The notes beneath the pieces were generated by a model. The model did not search any database, was not told the origin of the DNA, and was given only the letters and a program-made list of their open reading frames with translations. This document shows positions 20,430 through 30,700 of a stretch of DNA of 39,483 nucleotides, one piece after another. This DNA is from Planctomycetia bacterium (GTDB taxonomy: Bacteria > Planctomycetota > Planctomycetia > Gemmatales > Gemmataceae), in the NCBI GenBank assembly GCA_005772955.1, contig SXID01000020.1:1-39483 (forward strand). The letters are read 5' to 3'. The first letter of the stretch is position 1. Every line of letters starts with the position of its first letter. The translations under genes were made by a program, and so were the position numbers.

Positions 20430-22850
20430 ATGAGCCTCCGCATTCGACTGCTTGCGGTCCTCTCGCTCTTCTGCGTGATCGCACGGCCCTCGACTGCGGC
20501 CGACCCGCCGCTACCGCCCGAAGACGTCAGGTTCTTCGAGACGCGGGTCCGGCCGCTCCTGATCGAGAAGTGCTTCAAGTGCCACGGCCCGGCGAAGCAA
20601 AAAGGCGAACTGCGCCTCGACTCAGCCGAGGCAATCAAGAAGGGCGGCGGTTCGGGGAACCCGCTCTTCGTTGCGGGAAAACCGGACGATAGTCTTCTGC
20701 TTCGCGCGGTTCGCCACGCCGACGGTGTGGAGAAGATGCCGCCGGACGGGCAGTTGAAGGACGCCGAGATCGCTGACCTTGCCGCATGGGTCAAGCGAGG
20801 CGCGCCGTTCCCGGTTGCGGCCAAAGTCGTCGGCTCCGACCCCGCGAAGCACTGGGCATTCCAGCCGGTCTTGCGACCGGAAATCCCGAAGACCAAAGAC
20901 CAACCCTCAACTCCGCTCGACGCGTTCGTGCTCGCAAAGCTCGAAGCCGCCGGGTTGAAGCCGGCCCCACCCGCCGACAAACGCACACTGATTCGCCGCG
21001 CCACGTTTGACCTTACGGGCCTCCCGCCGACGCCGGAAGAAGTCGAAGCCTTTCTGAAAGACACCTCGACGGAAGCGTTCACAAAGGTGGTCGATCGGTT
21101 GCTCGCGTCGCCGGCTTACGGTGAGCGGTGGGGCCGTCACTGGCTCGATGTCGCCCGTTACGCGGACTCCAACGGCCTCGACGAGAACACCGCGCACGGC
21201 AACGCGTGGCGCTACCGCGACTACGTCATTAAGGGCTTCAACGCGGACAAGCCCTACGACCGCTTCCTGCTCGAACAGGTGGCGGGTGATCTGCTTTGGA
21301 AGGTGGAAGGTGGAAGGATGAAGGATGAAAAGAAGGTCGGGCCAACTCGGGGTTCCGATTCATCCTTCATCCTTCATCCTTCATCCTTCGATCCCGTAGT
21401 CGCCACCGGGTTCCTCGCGCTCGGGCCGAAGGTGCTGGCCGAACCGGACGAGAAGAAGATGGAACTGGACATCGTGGACGAGCAACTCGACACGTTCGGG
21501 CGCACGGTGATGGGCCTCACGCTCGGCTGCGCGCGGTGCCACGACCACAAGTTTGACCCGGTGAGCGCGGCCGATTACTACGGGCTGGCCGGTGTGTTCA
21601 TCAGCACCAAAACGATGGAGCACTTCAAGAAGGTTGCGCGCTGGCACGAGAACCCGCTCGCGACCGCCGATGATCTAAAACGAAAGGCCGAGCACGACGC
21701 GGCGGTGGCGAAGCTCAAGGGCCGCATCAAGGAACTGACCGGCAAGAATGACGACCCGGCGAAGGCGGAACTGAAAACGCTCCAGGCGGAACTCGCGACA
21801 CGGGAGAAGACTGCACCGGAGTTGCCCTCCGCGATGGGCGCGACGGAAGGCAAGACGTCCGACGTGCCGCTGTTGCGACGCGGCAACCACCTTACGCCCG
21901 GCGCGGTCGTGGCGCGGCGGTTCCCCGTTGTACTTGCTGGCGAGAAGCAGCCCTCGCTGCCGAAGGACCAGAGTGGCCGGCTCGAACTCGCGAAGTGGCT
22001 CATCGACCCGAAGCATCCGCTGACCGCGCGTGTGATGGTCAACCGCGTCTGGCGCTGGCACTTCGGCAAGGGACTGGTGCGCTCCGTGGACAACTTCGGT
22101 CTGATCGGCGAAAAGCCCACGCACCCCGAACTGCTCGACTATCTCGCGTCGGAGTTCGTGCGGGATGGATGGAGCCTGAAGAAGCTCCACAAGCGACTCA
22201 TGCTCTCCGCGACCTACCAGTTGAGCAGCGCGCACGACCTGAAGGCCGCGACCGCGGACCCGGACAACCGGTTGCTGTGGCGGGCGAATGGTCGGCGACT
22301 CGAAGCCGAGGCGGTTCGTGATTCGCTTCTCGCCGTCGGCGGGTTGCTCGATCGTACCGCGGGCGGTCCGGCGCTCACGCACGTGAAGAACCGCGACTAC
22401 ATCTTCGACCACACGTCGAAGGACAAGACCACCTACGCGAGCGACCGGCGTTCGGTCTACCTGCCAGTGATCAGGAACAACCTGTACGACGTGTTTCAGT
22501 TGTTCGACGCACCCGACCCGGCCGTTCCCAACGGCGATCGTGCCACGACTACCGTTCCGACGCAGGCGCTGTTTTTCCTGAACAGCGAACTCGCGGCCCG
22601 CGCCGCGGACGCGCTCGCCGGGCGTGTGCTCGCGGGGAACCTCGACGACAGCGGTCGCGTGCGGGTGCTGTTCGCGCTGGCTTACGGGCGCCCGCCGACC
22701 GCGAAGGAAGTCGAACGTGTGACTGCGGGCGTCGCCACGTTCGAGCAAGAGTTTGCGACCGAGACGAACGCTGCGAAACGCCAACGGAAAGCGTGGGCCG
22801 CGGTGTGTCAGGCGGTCCTCGCGGCGAACGAGTTCGTTCACCTCAACTGA
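20430..22850 (+). CDS. DUF1549/DUF1553 protein with cytochrome c-like N-terminus (PSD1 type)
   Basis: An 806-residue secreted protein of the kind abundant in planctomycetes. After a signal peptide (1-23, STAA-D) comes a PSC1/cytochrome c-like heme motif C48-F-K-C-H52. DUF1549 follows (RWGRHWLDVARYADSNG near 230-246, then C367-A-R-C-H371 with DHKFDP), a charged coiled-coil-like stretch around 420-465, and DUF1553 (VMVNRVWRWHFGKGLV, LNSELAARAADAL). Its role is unknown; a link to polysaccharide breakdown or extracytoplasmic redox chemistry is often proposed. A 30-residue repeat-encoded insert lies at 291-320. ATG 20430 has a weak ribosome-binding site. The DUF1501 gene follows within six bases. 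Confidence 0.9.
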   Translation: MSLRIRLLAVLSLFCVIARPSTAADPPLPPEDVRFFETRVRPLLIEKCFKCHGPAKQKGELRLDSAEAIKKGGGSGNPLFVAGKPDDSLLLRAVRHADGVEKMPPDGQLKDAEIADLAAWVKRGAPFPVAAKVVGSDPAKHWAFQPVLRPEIPKTKDQPSTPLDAFVLAKLEAAGLKPAPPADKRTLIRRATFDLTGLPPTPEEVEAFLKDTSTEAFTKVVDRLLASPAYGERWGRHWLDVARYADSNGLDENTAHGNAWRYRDYVIKGFNADKPYDRFLLEQVAGDLLWKVEGGRMKDEKKVGPTRGSDSSFILHPSSFDPVVATGFLALGPKVLAEPDEKKMELDIVDEQLDTFGRTVMGLTLGCARCHDHKFDPVSAADYYGLAGVFISTKTMEHFKKVARWHENPLATADDLKRKAEHDAAVAKLKGRIKELTGKNDDPAKAELKTLQAELATREKTAPELPSAMGATEGKTSDVPLLRRGNHLTPGAVVARRFPVVLAGEKQPSLPKDQSGRLELAKWLIDPKHPLTARVMVNRVWRWHFGKGLVRSVDNFGLIGEKPTHPELLDYLASEFVRDGWSLKKLHKRLMLSATYQLSSAHDLKAATADPDNRLLWRANGRRLEAEAVRDSLLAVGGLLDRTAGGPALTHVKNRDYIFDHTSKDKTTYASDRRSVYLPVIRNNLYDVFQLFDAPDPAVPNGDRATTTVPTQALFFLNSELAARAADALAGRVLAGNLDDSGRVRVLFALAYGRPPTAKEVERVTAGVATFEQEFATETNAAKRQRKAWAAVCQAVLAANEFVHLN
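21300..21388. repeat. heptamer inverted-repeat element inserted in-frame
   Basis: The left arm is two AAGGTGG and two AAGGATG heptamers (21300-21327); the right arm is four CATCCTT heptamers (21361-21388), the reverse complement of AAGGATG. The loop is 33 bases. The element sits inside the DUF1549/DUF1553 gene, keeps the frame and encodes residues 291-320, including SSFILHPSSF. It separates GDLL from VVATGFLALGP, which are normally close together in this family. Confidence 0.85.
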
Positions 22851-22855
22851 GCGCG

Positions 22856-24286
22856 ATGGAGATTGGTCCCGTGAACCCGACCTTCTGGCCCTCGCGACGC
22901 GACGTCCTTCGCCACACTGCGTTGGGGTTCGGCGCGCTCGCGCTAAACGATCTGCTCGCCGCACAGGCCCTTGCTCGCACGTCGGGCTTGTCGGGAGCGC
23001 CAAAACCTCACTCAGCGCCGAAGGCGAAGCGCGTCATCTTCCTGTTCATGAAGGGCGGGCCGTCGCACATCGACACGTTCGAGCCAAAGCCGGTGCTCGA
23101 CCGCGACGATGGCAAACCGTACCCCGGGACGCGCCCGCGCGTCGTGTTCGCCAAGACCGGCAACCTGCTCAAGTCGCCGTGGAAGTTCAATAAACACGGC
23201 GAGTGCGGCAGCCCGGTAAGCGAGCTGTTCCCGCACGTCGCCGGGTGTGTGGACGACATCTGCTTCGTTCACTCGCTGCACGGTACGAACCCGGCGCACG
23301 GCGGCGCGGTGCTCAAACTCCACACCGGTAGCGACAACTTCGTCAGGCCGAGCATGGGCGCGTGGACGGCTTACGGATTGGGCACCGAGAACCAGAACCT
23401 GCCGGCGTTCGTCACCGTTTGCCCGACGCTTGCGCACGGCGGCGTGAACAACTGGGGTTCCGCGTTCCTACCGGCATCGTGCCAGGGCGTGCCCATTGGG
23501 AACGCGAGTACGCCTGTCGAGCAGGCGAAGGTGAAGTACATCGAGAACTCGAACCTCACCCGCGACGCTCAGAAGAAGCAACTCGACCTGCTCGGTGACC
23601 TGAACCGCGCTCACCTCGACCGCAGCGGCCCGGACGCGGCACTCGAAGGACGCATTGAGTCGTTCGAACTGGCCTTTCGCATGCAGCAGGCGATGCCGGA
23701 AGCCGAGAGTATCGCAAAGGAAACCGACGCGACGCGCAAGCTCTACGGGTTGGATGATCCGGTCACCGCGCCGTTCGGCCGGCAGTGCCTGCTGGCGCGC
23801 CGGTTCGCGGAACGCGGGGTGCGGTTCGTCCAGGTCACGCACAGCGACGACAAGGTGCAGTGGGACCAGCACGGCGACCTGCGCAAGGGGCACGCGAAGA
23901 ACGCGCGAGAGGTGGACAAGCCCATCGCGGGATTGCTGAAGGATCTGAAGGCGCGCGGGCTGCTGAAGGACACGCTGGTGCTGTGGGGCGGCGAGTTCGG
24001 GCGCACGCCGACGGTCGAGGGCGGCGGCAACGACGGCCGCGACCACAACCCGGAGGGGTTCACGGTGTGGATGGCCGGCGGCGGGGTGAAGCCCGGCTTC
24101 CGGTACGGCGCGACTGACGATTACGGCTGGCACGCGGTCGAGAACAAGGTTCACGTCCACGACCTCCACGCGACCATTCTCGCGCTGCTCGGTCTGGATC
24201 ACGAGAAACTGACGTTCCGCCACGCGGGCCGCGACTTCCGGTTGACCGACGTTTCGGGCACCGTGATGAAGGATTTGTTCGCCTGA
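22856..24286 (+). CDS. DUF1501 protein, Tat-exported sulfatase-like fold
   Basis: A 476-residue DUF1501 protein. A twin-arginine signal is visible as S13-R-R-D-V-L18 followed by a hydrophobic stretch (HTALGFGALALNDLLA). The body has VIFLFMKGGPSHIDTFEPKP, HSLHGTNPAHGGAVLKLHTG, LLARRFAERGVRFVQV, DTLVLWGGEFGRTP and a C-terminal DYGWHAVENKVHVHDLHATIL. DUF1501 is related to the alkaline phosphatase/sulfatase superfamily, but its activity is unknown. It is the usual partner of DUF1549/1553 proteins, and the start lies six bases after that gene's stop. The GTG at 22871 (before NPTFWPSRRD), with GGAG upstream, is an alternative start. Confidence 0.9.
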   Translation: MEIGPVNPTFWPSRRDVLRHTALGFGALALNDLLAAQALARTSGLSGAPKPHSAPKAKRVIFLFMKGGPSHIDTFEPKPVLDRDDGKPYPGTRPRVVFAKTGNLLKSPWKFNKHGECGSPVSELFPHVAGCVDDICFVHSLHGTNPAHGGAVLKLHTGSDNFVRPSMGAWTAYGLGTENQNLPAFVTVCPTLAHGGVNNWGSAFLPASCQGVPIGNASTPVEQAKVKYIENSNLTRDAQKKQLDLLGDLNRAHLDRSGPDAALEGRIESFELAFRMQQAMPEAESIAKETDATRKLYGLDDPVTAPFGRQCLLARRFAERGVRFVQVTHSDDKVQWDQHGDLRKGHAKNAREVDKPIAGLLKDLKARGLLKDTLVLWGGEFGRTPTVEGGGNDGRDHNPEGFTVWMAGGGVKPGFRYGATDDYGWHAVENKVHVHDLHATILALLGLDHEKLTFRHAGRDFRLTDVSGTVMKDLFA

Positions 24287-24330
24287 ATCGCGCAGCGCGT
24301 CACTTCGGCTGGAAATGTGTGGTGCCTCAA

Positions 24331-24388
24331 CGGGCCGCGACCGCAAGCGAGCGGTTGAGGTCTGCCACTCCCTTGCGGTCGCGGCTCG
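24331..24388. repeat. 17-bp inverted repeat downstream of DUF1501
   Basis: GCCGCGACCGCAAG (24334-24347) is the exact reverse complement of 24372-24385, and three more flanking pairs extend it. CCTCAAC (24325-24331) can alternatively pair with GTTGAGG (24354-24360) in the loop, so two competing folds exist. It may terminate the DUF1501 transcript. Confidence 0.6.
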
Positions 24389-24616
24389 TTCCGTCGCGCC
24401 GTTTTTCCCGAAAGCGATCTCGGGTCTGTCCTGGGATCGATGTGCCGTCGTGTTGGATCGCGCGAAAGTCTTCGAGCTTCCACATTCTCTTTGGCTACGA
24501 GCCGGTCGCGGACGCGCTCGAACCGGTACGGTGGGACGAACTCGAAGCCAAGCTGGTGCGTGTAGCCTTCGGGGATGATGTGGTGGTTCGCGGTTGCGAG
24601 GCTGACCGCTGCTGGT

Positions 24617-24686
24617 GACGCTCCTGACGTGGTCTCGCGTTCGGACCACAAACCCAACGGGCCGCCGTTCCCATGACAGGAGCGTC
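24617..24686. repeat. 10-bp inverted repeat overlapping the terminator arm
   Basis: GACGCTCCTG (24617-24626) is the reverse complement of CAGGAGCGTC (24677-24686). The right arm lies in the loop of the 24655-24695 hairpin, so only one of the two structures can form fully. Confidence 0.5.
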
Positions 24687-24695
24687 GGCCCGTTG
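24655..24695 (-). terminator. hairpin at the 3' end of the giant gene
   Basis: CAACGGGCCG (24655-24664) and CGGCCCGTTG (24686-24695) pair perfectly around a 21-base loop. On the minus strand it starts 17 bases after the giant gene's stop and is followed by GGTTTGTGG. The long loop and weak T-tract make it an imperfect terminator. Confidence 0.5.
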
Positions 24696-24711
24696 TGTCT
24701 CGTTCACAGCA

Positions 24712-27700
24712 CTACTGGAGCAGGAAGTATCCCGGGTGCTTCAACAACCGGATGAGAACGGCCTGCTGCGTGATGCCCATCGGGCCGCTCATGAGAGTTA
24801 CGAAGTTGTTCAACTCCGCGCTGGTAGGCGTGCGGAGCAGGTACGACTGGTAGAACCGCGTAATGAGCTGCTGCCGGTACTCGGTCGAATTAAGTATCTG
24901 TAGTGCGACCGAGAACCGCGCGGCCGAGAGCAGGGCGGTGGTGGCGGTCTGGGTGTTGAGGTAGTCGAGTTGCGTCACGGCAATCGCGTCGTCAGCCATG
25001 CGGCCGAGCAGCGCGTTGTAGACCTTCGCGATCCAGCCCGAGTTGGCACTGCCCGGCCCGCTGAGAAGGAAGAATTCCGTGCTGCGGAGGATGTTGGCGA
25101 CGACCGCCTCGAGCCGCATGGTCACGGTCGCCGTGGTCGGCGGCGTTGTCGTGATGTTCGAGACGTAGGGGACGATACTCTGGTAGAACGCCTCTTGTGC
25201 GTTCAGTTCGGCTTGCGTTGGCACCCGCGCCAGGCCGGGCAAACTCAGGAACTGCGTGTAGTAATCGGTGTAGAACCGGTCCCGAGTCTCTCGGTTGCTA
25301 AGGATTGTGGTGAGCACCGTCGCGCGGGTCGTGGTGTAGTCCGCCAGAAGGCCCGTGAGCGTGCTGGTGAACTCGACCCCGGTGACCGGATCCGTGTCGA
25401 TTGTCGCCCGACCGAGGACGCGGGTGTACAGACTCTTCAGCCACTCGAAGTTGCTGTCACCACGAACCCGCAGGTACTCGGATGACGCGACGAGCGAGAT
25501 GATAACCTGTTGGTCGCCGGTGGGCTGCCCGGCAACGCCACTGGTCCGCAATAGTGTCAAGAAGTTGGTCGCGGGTAGCGCGTTGTACGGGTACCCCGTG
25601 GTCTCGTCGATCCTCGCGTCGAAGCTATTACGCACCGGGTTGCGGCCGAGGAACAGGCGCATGTACTCGGTGACAGTCTGACGCAGCGCGTCATCACTGA
25701 ACACCAACTGGTTCGTGACTTGCGTCCGCGTCAGGCTACTTGGGAATGCCGGAGCGACCACGCCGGGGAGTACATCGCGGTAGAGACTGATGATCCAGGT
25801 CGCGTTGCTGTTGTTCCCGCCGAAGGGAACGTTGATGAAGTACTCGTTGCTGGCAAGCAGTTGCACCACCAGCCCGCGGATCGTCTGCGTGCCGTTCTGG
25901 ATCGCTGTACGTGTCGTTTCCAGTTCCATCGCCGCGCTGCCGCTGGTTGGTACACGCCGCAGATACCGCTGGTACGTGCCGTTGACGAGGTTGTCGATCT
26001 CCTCAGCGGAATTCACGAGGGTGGTCGCGAACCTGTTGAGCGATGCACGTCGGACTGTCTCGACGGAATTGGCGAGAGGGAAGAACCCGGCTTGGTCCGG
26101 CTTGCGCCCGCTTGGTGAGATGCCCTGGAAGTCCTCGTACACTGCCGAGATGAACCGACCGTTGTCGTTGTTGTTCACCGAGATGAAGGTTGTGAACCGG
26201 TCGCCCTGGTTCGCGTTGCTGGGGAACGCGCCTACTGGCTGCTCACCATTGAACGGATTCTGATTCTGGTTCATCGGATTGCCGGTGTTTGCGTACGTCC
26301 CGTTCAGGTCGATGAAGTCCTTGAGTACCACTCCGACTGTGTTCGGCCCGATGAACAGCCGGTAACTGCTGTCCAACAGGCGCGGCGCAAACGTCAACCG
26401 ATACGTCATGTTGGTGGTGTCGGTCGGAGCGATCGACAGCGGTGCCGCGATCCCACCAGGACCGTTCAGGAACGCCAGAGCGCTCTGGCCGAGGATAGGC
26501 GCGAACAGAAGCAGTTCGCTCTGGCCGAACGGGCGCCCGGCGAGCGACCGGAACACCCAGTCGAGCCAGTTCGGATCCGTCGCGACGCGCAGGAAACCCT
26601 GCTCCTGGCCGACGACCGAGGACACGAATTCGCTGCTCTCGTACCCGACCACCAGGTCGGTCAGGCCGTCCTGGTTGGTGTCGCCAGCAGCGAGGAAGGA
26701 GGGCTTGCTCCCGGTGAGTGGGTACGTGAACGGCGGCGCGAAGGCGAGCGTGTCCGGTCCCGGCACGGTCGCCGCTGTGGTGTTGTTCAGAACCGCCAGG
26801 CCACCGCCGGAGGCGCCGCTGCCGACCACGATGTCCAACTTGCCGTCACCAGTCATGTCGGCGAGTTGAACCTGCCGTGGGTTGGCTCCGGTCGCCACCA
26901 TCGAGGGAGTGAACGCACCCCCTCCGTCATTGCGGAACAGCAGCGCCATACCCGCCGCGTTGTCGGAGATCGCAACGATATCCAGGTCGGTGTCGCTGTC
27001 GAGGTTGCCGACGGTGACCGAGGTGGTCGGCGTGTTTGTGCGCCGAACCCGCGTCGCTGTGGGGAACGTCCCCGGTGTGGCTGCGCTATTGATCAGCGTC
27101 ACGAGACCGTTACTGCCGGACACGATCAGGTCAAGTCGGTTGTCGCCGTCCAGGTCGCCCAGCGCGAGGCCGGATGGCAACTGAAGTTCGGTGGCTCCTA
27201 CCGTGCCCACAGTGTCGCCGAGCACGACCTTTGACAACGCGCCGAACCCGCCACTTCCGTTACCCAACAGGATGCTGGCAGTGTACTCGTTGGACAAGTT
27301 CACCGAGCGGTTCGCGACGACCAGGTCGAGACCCCCGATTCCGTCAACGTTCCCGACGGCCAACCCAAATGGGTTGTTCCCGCCATCGAGGTCGGTGCGG
27401 GTACCGAAACCGAGTTGCCCCACCGCCGCGCTGGTGTTGAGGAACACGCTGACGGTGTTCGTGGTAGTTGAGGTGAGCGCCGAGTTGGCGACCGCGATGT
27501 CCATCTTGCCGTCGTTGTTGAAGTCTGCCACGACGATAGTGGCAGGATCAGCGCCCATGGGGAGGTCGAGGGTGGCGTTGCGGGTGGGTGCCTGGCCCAG
27601 ACGGACAAGCGTTGGGTCCGGCGAGAAGCCGCCACCGACCTTGCCAGCGTATACCCTCAGTTTGTTGTCACTGCCTGCCACGAGAAGGTCGAGAACCGGG

Positions 27701-30700
27701 GCGCCCGCTCCGTTGGCCCCCGTGGTCAGGCCGGTGAGATTACCCAGGGCCACGGCCTTCGTGGTGACGCCCACGGGCAACGCGTAGTCGTTGCCCAACC
27801 TCTGGTAGGCTTCAGTCGTGGAGATGATACGCGCGACGACGTTGCGAAGCAGACCGCCGCGGGCGAGCGTGGCGACGTGGTTCACGATCTCCGGGTTCGA
27901 AGCCCCGGACACGGGGTAATTGCGAGCCACCAGTTTGTTGTAGAGTGCCGCAACGAGGTTGGTGTGGAACTCGGCTGCCCGCACGTTGAGCGGGTTGACG
28001 AGGGCCGCGTTGGGCAAGCTCGTCGGGCCAGGTGGAGTGCCGTTCGCGGCTCTTGCCCCTGTGAGTAGTTGTGTGATCTGGAGGCGTGTTCGCGTGTTCG
28101 CGTTCAGGTCTGTGAGGAATCCTGCCGCGATAGTGTCGCCGGTCGCAGTGCGGAAGAACAGATCCTGCCACACCTTCTCGATCCAGGTTGCGTTCGTGTT
28201 GCCACCGAGGTTGGCGAAGTAGAAGTTGCTCGACGTGAGGAACGACGTGTATTCCAGTTCGCCTTGCAGTCGGCTGTCGTTCACCATCGTGCCGGACGAC
28301 GCCGCAAACACCTGGTTGATGGTGAATTCGCCCGCGACGACATTGCCCGCACCAGTAAGTGTGGTGTTGAAGAAGTACGTTAGCCCGATGTTGATGTCGC
28401 CCTGGCTCGCGACGCGGTTCTGGTATTGCTGGACCAGTTCCTTGACGCGAGTGGTGGCGAAGTCGGTGCTGTTGAGCGCGAGCAGCGTGAGCAGCGTGCG
28501 CGGGGCGTTGTTCGAGTCCGCGGTGAAGGTGCGTGGGTCCACCGGCGTGTTGAATGTGACGTCGAGCGAGTTGAGCGCGCCGTCGGTTGTGGGCGACGCC
28601 GGAGCAACTAGTGTGATGGCCGGGCCGAACCGGGCCGTCGACAGAGTGAACACGCCGCGACCCTGCGTCGCGACAGCCAACACCTCAAAAGCGGCGTTGA
28701 ACTGCACGTCCACGACTGGGGCGGCAGGCAGGCCGTTGCCCAGTGGCAGCCAGTTCGCCCCGCCATCACCCGAGATGAACATGCCGCGGTCGGTACCCAG
28801 GTACATTCGCCCCAACGGGGCGCCGGCGCTGACCCGCGGGTCGATGACCATCTTGTACGACGTCACCAGCGGAAGTCGCGTGGTTCCGGTGCCCGTCACC
28901 GCGGTCCACGTTGGGCTTGCCAAGTTGGCGTTGAGTGTCCGGTACACGCTGATCTGGCCAAATGGGGTCGCTAGCATCACGAAAACTGTGTTCCCGGTCG
29001 TGTCCCGTGGATCGACGGTGATCCCGTTGATCGCGAACGCGCCCCCCACGAGGGTGAGCAGGTTGCCGGTTATACTGACGAACGAACCAACGGCGGTGGT
29101 CCTGAGTACGTTGCCTTCGTTGGTCCCGGCCAGATACACGGTGCTGTTGCCCGAGAACGCAAGGGCCGAGTAACGCTCGGTGCCAGTCAGATCGGACAGG
29201 GGAATGGCATCAAACACGTTGCCGCCGGTGCGGGAAATGTACACCTGGTTGGTTCCGAAGAGCAACTCGTCGTAGAAGACGCCGTCCACGGCCACCTTCA
29301 CTGGGTTGATCGCGAGGACTGGTGCGACCGCGGCTGTGTCCTGACTACTGATACCGGCGGAAGCACCCGTGGAGAACGTCTGTCCGGCGTCGATCGAGAC
29401 CTCGGGGACGAGTGACGCCGAACCGTTGAACTGCCAGGCGCGGTACAGCGTGGTCACAGCGTCGAGTGGGGCGTCTGGAGCCAGGTTTGCGGCCACGATC
29501 TTGAACGCGTTCGGGATGTTGAGATTACCTGTGCTGACGGTCGGCCCGGTGAGGCCGCTCGTCTGCCAGGCTGACGGACCACCCGTGGTGGTCGCGGTTC
29601 CCACGCCCGAGGCGGAGATGTAGAGCGTAGTCCGAGTGGTCGGGTCGATCGCGACCGATGTCAGGTCGGTGATCTGGAGATTGCCGTTGAGTTCGGTGAT
29701 CGTCATCCCGGCTGGGTTGAAGGTGGTAGCAGCGCCACCGCCACCGCCACCGCCACCACCGTCTAGAATGCCGGCGAAACTGCTATCGAAGTCGTACTGG
29801 AAGCCGAGCGCAGTGCCGCGGTAGAGGCCGTTCTCAGTGCCGAACAGGAGTCGGCCCTGAGTGTCGAATGCGATCCGGTGGATCGCAGTCGGCAGGCGCC
29901 GCTGACTGCCAGTGTTATCGAGGTTGCCTTGCCTGATCTGTGCTCGTTCGATGTCGTACCAGTACACCCCCTCGCCGCGGTAGGCCTGACCACCTATCCC
30001 GGTCACCGGGTTGACCGGATACAGCCCGAGCGCGAATTCTGCGGCTGCGGCCTTGTCGCGGTCATCGCCATCGTTGGGGAATACGCCTGGAGTTGTCTCG
30101 ACTGTGGCGTCCCGAATGTTCCCGGTATCGACGCGGATCAGCGCGTGCTGTGGGGTGACGGAAGGATTGCTGAACAAGCGGTTCGAGCCGCCGACGTAGA
30201 CCACGTTCGGGTTGCTCGGGTCCACCGACATCGCGCCAACTGTCGAACCTTCGGCCCCGACAAGTTCGATATCGACGTAGTTCTCGGTGTATCGCCCGTG
30301 CAATAACCCCGGTTCCCTCAACGACACTTTCGTGAAGTTGAGCATGTTGTCCTTCGACTTGTAGAGCCCCATGGAGGTGCCGTTGTCGAACTGACTCGGG
30401 TTTAGCCCGGGTGGCGGGTTTGCGATCAGCACGTAAACGTACCTCTCGTCACCCACCCGCCCGGTGCCCTGTGCGAGGGTGATGCGACCAACGCCTGCGG
30501 AGGGTAGGATGCCCCGGGTGTCCGTGGTGGGGTTGCTGGCCAGTGGGCCGCCCGGTCCCGCAGCGTCGCCGCCGAGTTGGAGTTCCCAGGTGCCGCCGCC
30601 GTTGGTGGAGAGCCACACACCGGTGGTGGTCTGAAAAGCAACCTGACCGATGTTTCCCAGGCCGATGATAATGCGGTTTGGGTTGAACGGGTCCACGAGC

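Larger units (their letters stand above)
24287..24711. other. convergent intergenic region with overlapping inverted repeats
   Basis: Two convergent genes end here. The stretch has several long inverted repeats (listed separately) that exclude one another. A minus-strand open frame with the string NHHIIPEGYTHQLGFEF covers part of it but runs into the end of the DUF1501 gene, has no clear ribosome-binding site and matches nothing I recognise; I treat it as unproven, possibly a gene remnant. Confidence 0.5.

Noticed and set aside
21675-23003. A 442-codon minus-strand open frame
   Set aside because: It is antisense to the DUF1549/DUF1553 and DUF1501 genes.
24199-24657. A 152-codon minus-strand open frame in the convergent gap
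   Set aside because: Part overlaps the DUF1501 gene, the start has no clear ribosome-binding site and no family was recognised; it was kept only as a possible remnant in the intergenic note.
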